A stretch of DNA of 64,000 nt from a bacterium (GTDB taxonomy: Bacteria; Zhuqueibacterota; Zhuqueibacteria; Zhuqueibacterales; Geothermadaptataceae), in the NCBI GenBank assembly GCA_024275575.1, contig JAJRYV010000009.1, forward strand, positions 19,799 through 83,798. The letters run 5' to 3'. The notes beneath the pieces were generated by a model, which ran no database searches, was not told the DNA's origin, and saw only the letters and a program-made list of their open reading frames with translations. Position 1 is the stretch's first letter. Every line of letters begins with the position of its first letter. The translations under genes and the position numbers were made by a program. Positions 9,229 to 18,364 of the stretch are shown here, piece by piece.

Positions 9229-9565
9229 GAGGAAAAATTATGGTTTTATCTATTATTAGTTTTATTCTTACATGGCAAAACTACCCTTGTTTTTAAAAGA
9301 GTAACAGGTGATTTATTGTTTCCGGTCATAATTTTCGGGGACTCTCAGTTAAAACTCAAACAACTGCAGCGAAAACCCCTTCCCTGAGAATCCGTTCAAT
9401 CCGCAAAATCGGTGTCCCCATGCTTCTGAAAAGCGAACACGGGGCAGGATGTTTTTTTTTGTCTTCCGGCCACCTCAAAATTGATTTTGTAAAAATAATT
9501 GTTAATTTAGCAAATCATGTAAAAACTACCCTGCCGCAAATCGTATAAACTCGGAGTGTTGTTCA

Positions 9566-10243
9566 ATGTTGAAAAAATTAAGTATAAGTTTGTTTGTCAT
9601 GTTATTCATCGTAGCTCCTGGCGGGCTCATTGCTCAGGAAAAAAAGACCGATCTGGCGCCAATCAAAATCGACCTGCCAAAACCGATGTTTGTCGGAACG
9701 CCACAGAATATGCAAGTGCCAAACCTCGAAAAACCGCTGGGCAAACCGCGCCCGCCTTTTCTTGCGCCGGTGGGCACTAAAAATCTTGTGCTCGGGCAGG
9801 TACCGGCGAGCACCGATGATATGCCGATCATCGGCGAACTGGAGATGATCACCGACGGCGACAAGGAAGCGCCGGAAGGGCATTTTGTCGAACTCGGTCC
9901 GTTTTTGCAGTACCTGACGTTCGACCTGGGGCAACCCTGTAACATCTATGCCGTTCTCATCTGGCATTTTCATAAACAGGCCCGTGTCTATTTTGATGTT
10001 ATCGTGCAGGTCGCTGATGACAAAGATTTCACTCAGAATGTGCGCACTATTTTCAATAATGACCACGACAATTCAGCCGGACTCGGTGTCGGTAAAGACT
10101 GGCATTATGTTGAAACTTCAGAAGGCAAACTCATCGATGCTGCCGGCGTGATCGTTCGATATGTGCGCATTTATTCCAACGGCAACACCAATAATGACAT
10201 GAATCATTACGCAGAAGTGGCGATTTACGGCACACCGAAATAA
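9566..10243 (+). CDS. exported protein with discoidin-like (F5/8C-type) domain
   Basis: A signal peptide (KKLSISLFVMLFIVAPGGLIAQ) leads into a proline-rich linker and then a jelly-roll-like domain. Supporting segments are HFVELGPFLQYLTFDLGQP, YAVLIWHFHKQARVYFDVIV and VRYVRIYSNGNTNNDMNHYAE, which follow the layout of F5/8-type C carbohydrate-binding modules (fully buried strands ending in a VRYVRIY strand). The exact family is not certain. Its TAA stop overlaps the ATG of the following Agl23-type gene by one base, so the two proteins are made together and may act on the same glycan at the outer face of the membrane. Confidence 0.6.
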   Translation: MLKKLSISLFVMLFIVAPGGLIAQEKKTDLAPIKIDLPKPMFVGTPQNMQVPNLEKPLGKPRPPFLAPVGTKNLVLGQVPASTDDMPIIGELEMITDGDKEAPEGHFVELGPFLQYLTFDLGQPCNIYAVLIWHFHKQARVYFDVIVQVADDKDFTQNVRTIFNNDHDNSAGLGVGKDWHYVETSEGKLIDAAGVIVRYVRIYSNGNTNNDMNHYAEVAIYGTPK

Positions 10244-11820
10244 TGCGCTCATCTATCGTTATTTTCGGGGGGATACCACTGCTGTTATGCCTGGCTTTGT
10301 GGCTGCGGGTCGCTCATCTCGGTTCGCGGCCCATGCATACCGACGAAGCTGTGCACGCCATCAAGTTTGGCATGTTGCTGGAAAAAGGGCAATATTTTTA
10401 CGACGCTAACGAATATCACGGCCCCACGCTGAACTATTTCACTCTGTTTCCCGCCTGGCTGCAAAAGCAAACATTTCTTCACGATACCGATGAATTTACC
10501 CTGAGAATCGTACCGGCAGTTTTCGGTTTTTTGCTCTGTGCCGGTCTGCTTTTGTTGCGGGGAGTGCTGGGGCAAACGGCTGTTTTATCAGGCTCATTTT
10601 TGACCGCGATTTCACCGGCGATGGTTTTTTACAGCCGCTATTATATTCAGGAAATGCTGCTGGTTGCATTCACATTTGTTGTGATGCTGTGCGGCTATTT
10701 TCTCCTGCGTACGAAAAAACTGCCTTGGGCTGCAGCCCTGGGAATTGCTCTGGGGCTGATGCACGCAACAAAAGAAACATGGATTATCGCCGCGGCCTGC
10801 ATGTTGTTTTCGCTGTTTGTTGTTGCCTGTTTGGAGAAATTGTGGATCGAGAAATATGAGCTGCTTTTTATTGCCAAAGCCGGCGGCATTGCAATCGCTT
10901 TTTTCCTGCTGATTTCAGCCATGTTTTTCTCTTCTTTCGGTGAAAATCCTGCGGGACTTCATGAAGCGATCACAACCTACACAACATATTTCAAGCGTGC
11001 TGCCGGCGATACGAAACATGTGCAACCGTGGTTTTATTATGGACACATTCTGACATTTTTTCAGCAGGGTGAGGGGCCGGTTTGGAGTGAAGTTGTCATT
11101 CTCCTGCTGGCATCGGTTGGTATGGCCCAGGCATTTAAACATCGGAAATATGATTTGCCTGGCCGCATATTTATCAGGTTTTTATCGATTTATGCCTTGC
11201 TGATGTTCGCAATTTATAGCGCGATCCCTTACAAAACACCGTGGAATCTTCTCGGGTTTCATAGTGTTTTTATCATGCTTGCCGGTGCGGGTGTGGCTGC
11301 TGTTTTTAAATTCCGCTGGGTAAAACGCCGGGTTTGGTTTTATACCATTTTTTTCTGCATCGCTTCGGTGCATCTTTTTCGGCAGGCCTGGCTGGCGAAT
11401 TCTACTTATGCCGCACATCCGGCCAATCCCTATGTTTATGGCCACAGTCATCCCGATGTTTTGAAAATGAAAAAACAGATCGATTCATTTGTTGCTGTTT
11501 TTCCGGAGAACAGAGATTATTATATCCAGGTCATCTGCAGTGGCGGGGATTACTGGCCGCTGCCGTGGTATTTGCGCGATTATTCACAAATCGGTTGGTG
11601 GAACGATGTACCTGATAGCGGTCAGACTGCAGCGCTGCTCATCTTTTCCCCTGACCTGGAAGGCAAGATAACCCGTAAATTGTACCAGCAGGCGCCTCCC
11701 GGAAAACGGTTTCTTTATGTTCGCTTTTTTGATGAGCGGCTCTTTCTGCGTTCAGGGGTCGAATTGCTCGCTTACGTGCGCAAACGGGAATGGGATATTT
11801 TGCAGCGCAGGGGAAATTAA
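10243..11820 (+). CDS. Agl23-type (TIGR03663-like) membrane glycosyltransferase-related protein
   Basis: This is a polytopic membrane protein of the GT39/ArnT/PMT-like fold. The N-terminus has the diagnostic HTDEAVHAIKFG segment after the first helix, then GQYFYDANEYHGPTLNY, both recalling the 'flippase activity-associated protein Agl23' family. About nine to eleven helices follow, then a soluble C-terminal part. The conserved acidic residues after the first helix (MHTDEA) match the catalytic Asp position of GT-C enzymes. It likely transfers a sugar from a lipid-linked donor in the periplasm, but the substrate cannot be read from sequence. It is translationally coupled to the discoidin-like gene before it. 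Confidence 0.7.
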   Translation: MRSSIVIFGGIPLLLCLALWLRVAHLGSRPMHTDEAVHAIKFGMLLEKGQYFYDANEYHGPTLNYFTLFPAWLQKQTFLHDTDEFTLRIVPAVFGFLLCAGLLLLRGVLGQTAVLSGSFLTAISPAMVFYSRYYIQEMLLVAFTFVVMLCGYFLLRTKKLPWAAALGIALGLMHATKETWIIAAACMLFSLFVVACLEKLWIEKYELLFIAKAGGIAIAFFLLISAMFFSSFGENPAGLHEAITTYTTYFKRAAGDTKHVQPWFYYGHILTFFQQGEGPVWSEVVILLLASVGMAQAFKHRKYDLPGRIFIRFLSIYALLMFAIYSAIPYKTPWNLLGFHSVFIMLAGAGVAAVFKFRWVKRRVWFYTIFFCIASVHLFRQAWLANSTYAAHPANPYVYGHSHPDVLKMKKQIDSFVAVFPENRDYYIQVICSGGDYWPLPWYLRDYSQIGWWNDVPDSGQTAALLIFSPDLEGKITRKLYQQAPPGKRFLYVRFFDERLFLRSGVELLAYVRKREWDILQRRGN

Positions 11821-11956
11821 AAACCAGGTTTTAAACTTTTTGTTCGATCTGTAATTTTTTTTTGTATATTTGATTGTCGAATTGCTTCCTGCCACGCACA
11901 ACACCAGTTTTTACCCCGCAAAATAATGGATTTCGGAATGGAGGAACCGGGTTTTT

Positions 11957-12571
11957 ATGCCAAAACGGAGCGTGACATTATTATTCTTGCTGGTGATGAC
12001 TTTTGCCGGATGCAGTTGTGATAAAACGTTGCGAAAACCGGAAGCCCGCCCCTGTAGAGTCATGATTCCACTTTCTCAGGATTTAATCGAGAAATATATC
12101 ACATCAACCCTCGATGCCGATACTTTGCAGCAATTTTACAATCTGCGATTCCACCTCGAGAAAGAACTGATATTGAAGTTTTATACAGTTAAGGAAACCG
12201 GGCGCGTTATGGATGATCATCGTCTCAAGCTAAAGCAGGGCCATGATCTCAAAGAGCTTAACTTCCCGCCGCGTGTGCAGGGCCGGCTTGTGAATATGTA
12301 TAAAAAGGATGATTTTCCCTGGGGAGAAGATTTGATTTTACAAGTGGAGTTCGACGAACCACTTGGTATGGTTTTAACTTTTGTTCCGGAAGGGAAATGG
12401 GGAACATTTGTCGTGGCTAAAAGCATGTTCTGGAAAAAAGTCATGGTCAATGGCGTCGAATACACATGTAGCTGGAGTTGCGATTCAAACCGTTTGCTGG
12501 TGCCCATCTGTTTGCTGGAGAAGTTCAATATCAACCGGCATGTGGCGCGTGGTTTTTATTTTCCACAATAA
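11957..12571 (+). CDS. hypothetical lipoprotein
   Basis: I do not recognise the family. A lipoprotein signal (SVTLLFLLVMTFAGC) is clear, with the lipidated Cys at about residue 19, followed by a second Cys pair region (SCDK). The body is about 180 residues of mixed alpha/beta composition with a basic pI and has no repeats or catalytic motif. Two further cysteines lie near the C-terminus (YTCSWSCDS). GGAGG upstream at about 11940 supports the ATG. It is transcribed alone and converges with the hybrid kinase, only 25 bp from its end. Confidence 0.65.
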   Translation: MPKRSVTLLFLLVMTFAGCSCDKTLRKPEARPCRVMIPLSQDLIEKYITSTLDADTLQQFYNLRFHLEKELILKFYTVKETGRVMDDHRLKLKQGHDLKELNFPPRVQGRLVNMYKKDDFPWGEDLILQVEFDEPLGMVLTFVPEGKWGTFVVAKSMFWKKVMVNGVEYTCSWSCDSNRLLVPICLLEKFNINRHVARGFYFPQ

Positions 12572-12596
12572 ACGAAAACCGGTGACGGAACAACGC

Positions 12597-15437
12597 TCAG
12601 CAATCCACAACCTGATCGATGAGCTGCGACAAGGCATCGACGGTAAAGGGCTTTTGTAAAAAACCGGCGATTTTTTCACCTGCAAAATGTAGCGAAATTT
12701 CCATTTCGCTGAATCCGCTTGTAAGGATCACCGGAATCGACCGGGTGTATTTTCGGATTTTTCGGATCACTTGTTTACCGTCCATTTTCGGCATCGTCAT
12801 ATCGAGCAAAATGCAGCATAGATCAGCATGATTTTTATGCACCAGATCGATGGCCTCATCCCCGTTGATCGCTTCGATGATTGAATAGCCTTTGCGGGAT
12901 AGGATTTTTCGCGCCATGTCGCGTACAATTTGTTCGTCATCGGCGACGAGAATAGTCCCCTCACCTTGCTTCAGCTTATTTTTTTTCACAATATATTCTT
13001 GCGTTTTGATACCCGGTCCCGGGGCCGGCGGGAAAAGGACCGTGAATGTAGAGCCTTGTCCGGGGGTGGATTCCACGATGATGCCGCCTTTGTGACCGCG
13101 CATTATGCCTAAAACCGCCGATAACCCAAGTCCACGCCCGGTAAATTTAGTCGTAAAAAATGGATCGAAAAGCTTGGATACCGTCGTCGAATCCATGCCG
13201 CAACCCGTATCCTGGACTTCAAGAAAAATATATTTCCCGGCTTTCAGTTTATTTCCGGCAGCATTTCCTTCGATGAATTTGCTGTCGAAAAAATGGTACC
13301 CTGTTGAAAGGATTACGACGCCCTCACGATCCTCCAAAGCATCCGAAGCATTGGTCAGTAAATTGAGAATAACTTGCCGTACCTGAGTGATGTCTGCGTG
13401 GATATTCGGAATTGACTCAGTGAGATTTAAATTAATAATCGCCTTTTTTGAGCGCGAAGCTTCGAGCATTTGCACCATGTCCCGAAGCACGGTGGTCAAA
13501 TTGAGATCGTCGATGATAAAATTGCCACGCCCCGAATAAGCGAGCATCTGTTTGCACAAATCTGCGGCACGGAAGGCCGCTTTTTCGATCTCTTTGACAT
13601 TCTCATACATGAGCGAGTTTGCGTCCAGCTCACTCAAAACCATGTCCGCATTGCCGAGAACGGCGACGAGCAAATTATTGAAATCATGCGCGATGCCGCC
13701 GGCGAGAATACCGAGACTCTCGAGTTTTTGTGTATGCTGCATTTGCTGCTCGAGTTTGCGTTTCGCTTCAGCTTCCAGCTTTCTCCGGGTGATGTCGCGG
13801 CCGTTGAAGACGATGCCATTGACGCCGGGTTGGTCTAAAAGAATGGTCATCACTCCTTCGATGGTGCGAATATCTCCATTTTTGCATAAGACTTTGAGTT
13901 CATCGATGTAAATGCTCTCATTATCCTGAAACTCAACCGCCCGTAATTTATTGACCGCTTTCCGGTGGTCTTGCCTGTCGACGATTTTATCGATCTGTGT
14001 ATTGAGCAATTCATCGACGGAATAACCAAAGCGTTGCAGAGAGGGGCTGGCATAAAGGCATTTGCCGTAGCGGCTGAGGATCAAAACCAGGTCTTGTACT
14101 TTTTCCGTCAGCGCCCGGAAGCGCAGCTCACGGAAGCGCAATTCTTCTTCTGCGCGTTTCTTCTGTAGCGCGAACGCGATATGTTGAGAAACGAATGTCA
14201 AAACCTCGAGATCTTTTTTACTGTAGCAAAATTCGTCTTCGTAGCTCTGAACCGCAACAACCCCTTCGACGTTATTCACGATCGAAAAAGGCACCCCCAT
14301 CCACACCATAGGGTCATGGCCGACACGGTCGATTTTGCCTTCGTTAATCAGCTGCTCACGCTCGTCTTTACGCAATAACATCGCCTGCCCCTGGCGCCGG
14401 ACATAATCGGTCATCGAAGTTTTCAAGATTTTGATGGGAAAGTTTGGTGCCGGGTCGTAATCGTCGATGAAATAGGGGAAGGTATAGGTATCCGACTGTG
14501 CTTCGTAAATTGAAGTGAAAAAATTGCGCGCATCCATCAACCGGCTGATCTCATGATGAATAATTCGCAGCAGGTCCGAAACATGGGCAGCAGTGGAGGC
14601 CGCTTGCGAAATATTAAAAAGCACGGATTGCAGAATTTCGCTTTGCTTCCTGCTGCTGATATCCCGAAAAAATACCTGGCTGGCTTCTTTACCCTGGTAC
14701 AGCACTTTCGAGTTGATCACTTCGACATCGATCACGGTATCATCAAGGCGGATAAACTGGCCTTCCCGCAATGAATCGAAAAATTGTTTTTCCCGGTCTG
14801 TTTCAATGGATATGAGCTCCCAGGATGATGGATGAACAAAATCAAAAATCTTTTTGCCGATAAAATCTTCGGTTTTTTCACCCCCCAGGGTTTTGCAGGC
14901 CAGAGAGTTGACTGTCAGAATTGTGCCGTCACGGTGCAGTGCAAGCGGGAAAACCGAACTGCGGGCAATAAAGTTATCCAATCCTGCTTTTTCGAACGAG
15001 TCGGTGTGGCCCGGCTCCGCAGGGTGCGGTTTTCGCAGGATGCACGAGATTATCTCGCGGTAATTTTCCTGTAAACATTTGCTGCATTGAATGTGTGCAG
15101 GATAGTATCCGCCGGTCGTTAGTGCTACTCGCGCTTGCACTGTCTGTATTCCCGGCAGCCTCAACAGTTTTCTCACCGAATGGAGAACTTTTTTTCGGTC
15201 TTGCGGGTGAATCGCTTTCAGGCTTTTTTTTAAAGTCAGGTTGCTGCCGGCAAATTGAAGAGCAGGTGATTCTGGTGAGGTTAACCAACGCATTTCATTG
15301 GTTTCCAGGTCGATTTCCCAGCCCAGAATTTCAGTGAATGCCTGGGGTGATGCGGCAAAAGCTGAATCAGAATACGGTGACTGAAGTTGGCAAAAATCGC
15401 CAAAGTCCTTTTGGTTGCGTCCTGCATCGATATTCAT
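12597..15437 (-). CDS. hybrid sensor histidine kinase (PAS-PAS-GAF-PAS-HisKA-HATPase-REC)
   Basis: No membrane segment is visible, so this should be a soluble sensor. In order: a degenerate PAS region (about 35-130), a PAS domain (about 155-270), a GAF domain (about 285-430), a PAS domain (about 440-560), a HisKA domain with phospho-acceptor His584 in GGIAHDFNNLL, a HATPase domain with N-box LNLLTNASDAL, G1 box DTGCGMD and G2 box GRGLGLSAVLG, and a C-terminal receiver with phospho-acceptor Asp879 in LLDMTMPKMDG. The His box followed by DFNN places it with the HisKA kinases that often drive c-di-GMP or chemosensory outputs. It is divergent from the second kinase cluster (16287 onward), and the two may share signalling partners. 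Confidence 0.9.
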   Translation of the reverse strand: MNIDAGRNQKDFGDFCQLQSPYSDSAFAASPQAFTEILGWEIDLETNEMRWLTSPESPALQFAGSNLTLKKSLKAIHPQDRKKVLHSVRKLLRLPGIQTVQARVALTTGGYYPAHIQCSKCLQENYREIISCILRKPHPAEPGHTDSFEKAGLDNFIARSSVFPLALHRDGTILTVNSLACKTLGGEKTEDFIGKKIFDFVHPSSWELISIETDREKQFFDSLREGQFIRLDDTVIDVEVINSKVLYQGKEASQVFFRDISSRKQSEILQSVLFNISQAASTAAHVSDLLRIIHHEISRLMDARNFFTSIYEAQSDTYTFPYFIDDYDPAPNFPIKILKTSMTDYVRRQGQAMLLRKDEREQLINEGKIDRVGHDPMVWMGVPFSIVNNVEGVVAVQSYEDEFCYSKKDLEVLTFVSQHIAFALQKKRAEEELRFRELRFRALTEKVQDLVLILSRYGKCLYASPSLQRFGYSVDELLNTQIDKIVDRQDHRKAVNKLRAVEFQDNESIYIDELKVLCKNGDIRTIEGVMTILLDQPGVNGIVFNGRDITRRKLEAEAKRKLEQQMQHTQKLESLGILAGGIAHDFNNLLVAVLGNADMVLSELDANSLMYENVKEIEKAAFRAADLCKQMLAYSGRGNFIIDDLNLTTVLRDMVQMLEASRSKKAIINLNLTESIPNIHADITQVRQVILNLLTNASDALEDREGVVILSTGYHFFDSKFIEGNAAGNKLKAGKYIFLEVQDTGCGMDSTTVSKLFDPFFTTKFTGRGLGLSAVLGIMRGHKGGIIVESTPGQGSTFTVLFPPAPGPGIKTQEYIVKKNKLKQGEGTILVADDEQIVRDMARKILSRKGYSIIEAINGDEAIDLVHKNHADLCCILLDMTMPKMDGKQVIRKIRKYTRSIPVILTSGFSEMEISLHFAGEKIAGFLQKPFTVDALSQLIDQVVDC

Positions 15438-16286
15438 TTTGTGGTCATACCATTTGAGTTCTAAATACAGCTGTTACATTTTTTGTTGATATCTGTGACA
15501 AATGTTCAAAGGCGGCGGATGGTGCTTTGGAGGGGAATGTTTAATCGAATGTCCTTTAATTAAAATAATTTTTCCGGAAATGCCAAATAAAATCGGTCTT
15601 TGTCTATCCTTCTTATTCTGCAGAGATTAAATACCACTGTTTTTGCAATATCGACCACATTTTATTATGAAGATTAACGAAAGGTTTTCGTCAGAGAATG
15701 GCGCCGGCAACGCTCCGGCTTGCTTGGAGATTGTCTGCATGTTTTTATTAAAAATATAGGGTTAATGCCAGCCAGTAGTTCGTGCGGGTACAACTAACTA
15801 TTCGAATTAGTATAACTGCAAAAGGGGTCATTTCAGCAAAAATACCTCAATCTTTTAATAAAAAAGAATAAGGATTTTTAGCCTGCATTATTCGTGAATT
15901 GATAATATTTAAATCTGCATTTTTTATATAAGCTTAAGAATACTGCGCTAGCTGGATACCCAGCCCGGAGTGCAGCCCCTTTATGGGCTGCAACTCACAT
16001 GGCATAAAGGCAATGCACTCCGAAGACAAACCAAGTTTATAAATAGAGCAGGTTTGGGTGATTTTTCAATTAAACGAAGCTATGTGTGAGGAAAAGCTGC
16101 AGCCCGGAAGAATAGAATATCTCAATACAGACGAGAGATGGATTCAGGCCTTTGGGTATTTGACCAACTTGCCGATAAAAGTTTAGGATTAATTCCGACG
16201 TATATGACTAGTCGGAGATTGAGATTGTACGTCTGTGATAATTCTCTAATCTGTACAATAATTGCGCTATGACCTGGAGTGGTTAA
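15438..16286. other. long divergent intergenic region between two kinase genes
   Basis: No gene is supported in these 850 bases. They separate the minus-strand hybrid kinase from the plus-strand kinase and so must contain both promoters. The part from 15780 to 15960 is AT-rich. It holds a 17-base word (15877-15893) that recurs at 20722, a segment (15933-15960) resembling 37078-37103, and the folded element at 15966-16022. Confidence 0.6.
15966..16022. repeat. hairpin with two competing folds
   Basis: Fold 1 is a short hairpin with TGCAGCCC (15971-15978) pairing to GGGCTGCA (15985-15992). Fold 2 is a long hairpin with CGGAGTGCA (15966-15974) pairing to TGCACTCCG (16014-16022) and CCTTTATG (15978-15985) pairing to CATAAAGG (16003-16010), separated by a 3x3 internal loop. 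The folds share bases and exclude each other. It lies 265 bases before the kinase at 16287. Confidence 0.6.
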
Positions 16287-18323
16287 ATGAATGAAGCACA
16301 TCTGAAAATCCCCCATGAACATGAAACAAAATCGTCCGTTCAGGAATTATTGCAGCAAACAAAAGGTAATTCATCGGTTGAAGGGCCAACTGGAACCCAC
16401 TCGCGCGATTTGATATTACTGAAGAACATTCCGCATGATGTCATCGAATTCGACCTGCAGGGACGCATAATCGATTCCAATCACAGCATTAAAGACATCA
16501 CGCCTGCTGATCTTGTCGGCAGAAAATTGTCTGGTCTGTTTTCCTCTGAGCACCGGCTGCGTTTGCAAAAAGCTGTGGAAAATGTCATTAAAAACGGTGT
16601 CCCGGAAGAGTTCGAGCTCTCGATTATCAAAGATAAGAAAGTGCGTTGGCATTTCAACAAACTCGTTCCCATCCGGGCGCAGGATGAATACAATAGTCTG
16701 TTACTCATTCAGACGGATATCACACGACAAAAAAATGCTGAGGCGGAAGCGAAACGCCGTGAGGAAATTTTGAAGGCCTATACGCATGCTTTGCCGGATA
16801 CGGTTTTCGTGGTCAACAAGCAACTGAAGATCGAAACTATTTTGTCGGCGAGTGAACGCTTGCTGAACCATGAGAAAGAATTCTACTGCGGCAAAACGAT
16901 TTACAATATATTTCCACGGGAACATGCGCGCGATGTGCAGGTTAAGCTGCAGGAGGCTTTCAAAACAGGTATTTCGCAAACGTTCGAATATGATATTGAA
17001 GATGAGAAACGCTGGTATGAAGCAAGAATATCAAAAATAAACAAGGTTGAGAATTTTGGCGATCTGGTGATTTTCGTAATGCGTGATATCACGGAAATGA
17101 AACGAAACGAGGAAAAACTGCGCGGTTCGTTTTCCGAATCGGAACAATTGCTGGCTTCGATTTCCTCGATCATGATCGGCGTTGATGCCGATGACAACAT
17201 CACCCGCTGGAATAGCACGGCTGAAAAAAAATTCGGTATTAAAGCAGAAACCGTACTCGGGAAAAAATTTCTCAGTTGTGGCATCAATTGGGACTGGAGT
17301 GAAATTCTCGCTATTGTCAACAGTTGCCGTGAGAAATCAGAAGTGAGTCAGATCACAGAGAAAATTCAATACGAAAAAATCAGCGGTGAAGATGGCTTTC
17401 TCGGCATCACGATCTATCCGGTTGTCAACAGCAAAGATGAACATGGCGGTTATCTGTTGCTCGCTTCCGATATCACCGAGCGCATCAATATGGAAACACA
17501 ACTGGTGCAGGCACAGAAACTCGAATCTATCGGCGAATTAGCAGCTGGCATTGCGCATGAGATCAATACGCCGACGCAATATGTGAGCTATAATGTCGAT
17601 TTTCTCAAAGATGCATTCGAAGACATTATCCAGTTCTATAATCATTTTAATGAATTTATTTCCAGTAAAGGTTCTGATGAGGTCATCGAATTTGCGGCAC
17701 TTGTCGCTGAATTTGAGGAACAGCTTGAAGATTTAAAGATGAATATGGAAGAAATCCCTGACGCCATCGAGCAAACGCAGCAGGGGGTGATGAATGTTTC
17801 GCAAATCGTCAAGGCGATGAAGAGCTTTTCCCATCCCGGCGGTCGGGAAAAATCGTTTGTCAACCTGAATGAGGCGCTCAACAATACGATTACGGTGTCG
17901 CGAAACGAATGGAAATATCATGCGGAAATCAAAACCGATTTTGATGAGGCATTGCCGATGGTGCCCTGTATGCCGAGCGAGCTCAATCAGGTTTTTCTCA
18001 ATATGATTGTCAATGCCGCACATGCGATCAAGGAAAAGAATGATAATGAGGAGACAAGCGACGGCCTGATTCAGATTAAAACCAGCGCTGATGATGATTT
18101 TGTTTATGTTGAATTTCGTGACAATGGTATGGGAATCCCGGATGATATCAAGGCGAAGATTTATGACCCGTTTTTTACCACAAAAGAAGTGGGCAAGGGT
18201 ACCGGCCAGGGACTGGCGATTTCTTATAACGTCGTCGTCGAGAAACACGGCGGGCGTATTGATCTCGAATCAAAAGTTGGTGAAGGAACAACTTTCACCA
18301 TCGTTTTACCATTGAATGAATAG
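16287..18323 (+). CDS. PAS-domain sensor histidine kinase
   Basis: This is a cytoplasmic kinase with three PAS domains (about residues 50-150, 160-280 and 285-400), then a dimerisation helix with phospho-acceptor His424 in GIAHEINTPTQYV, and a HATPase domain with N-box VFLNMIVNAAHAI, G1 DNGMGIPDD and G2 GTGQGLAISYNVV. The TPTQY motif and the long helix after the His box define a kinase subgroup commonly encoded beside HDOD or HD-GYP response regulators. Its start is set by GGAG seven bases before the ATG. It is followed after 41 bp by a REC-HDOD and then a REC-HD protein, which are its likely phosphotransfer partners. Confidence 0.9.
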   Translation: MNEAHLKIPHEHETKSSVQELLQQTKGNSSVEGPTGTHSRDLILLKNIPHDVIEFDLQGRIIDSNHSIKDITPADLVGRKLSGLFSSEHRLRLQKAVENVIKNGVPEEFELSIIKDKKVRWHFNKLVPIRAQDEYNSLLLIQTDITRQKNAEAEAKRREEILKAYTHALPDTVFVVNKQLKIETILSASERLLNHEKEFYCGKTIYNIFPREHARDVQVKLQEAFKTGISQTFEYDIEDEKRWYEARISKINKVENFGDLVIFVMRDITEMKRNEEKLRGSFSESEQLLASISSIMIGVDADDNITRWNSTAEKKFGIKAETVLGKKFLSCGINWDWSEILAIVNSCREKSEVSQITEKIQYEKISGEDGFLGITIYPVVNSKDEHGGYLLLASDITERINMETQLVQAQKLESIGELAAGIAHEINTPTQYVSYNVDFLKDAFEDIIQFYNHFNEFISSKGSDEVIEFAALVAEFEEQLEDLKMNMEEIPDAIEQTQQGVMNVSQIVKAMKSFSHPGGREKSFVNLNEALNNTITVSRNEWKYHAEIKTDFDEALPMVPCMPSELNQVFLNMIVNAAHAIKEKNDNEETSDGLIQIKTSADDDFVYVEFRDNGMGIPDDIKAKIYDPFFTTKEVGKGTGQGLAISYNVVVEKHGGRIDLESKVGEGTTFTIVLPLNE

Positions 18324-18364
18324 GCTGCAAAGCAGTCGGAACTTTAAGCTAACAGTGGTCAACT

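Larger units (their letters stand above)
8884..9565. other. intergenic with two kinds of dispersed repeat
   Basis: No gene is supported. The first half holds a REP-like element (8894-9030). The second holds a cluster of CGCAAAG words in both orientations (9157-9228). AT-rich sequence at 9480-9540 precedes the next gene and may contain its promoter. Confidence 0.6.

Noticed and set aside
9136..9387. 83-codon plus-strand frame in the intergenic region
   Set aside because: Its codons are dictated by the CGCAAAG repeats and the sequence has no protein-like character.
15438..16286. tRNA or riboswitch in the long kinase intergenic region
   Set aside because: No cloverleaf, T-loop or known riboswitch core could be found by eye; only hairpins were seen.
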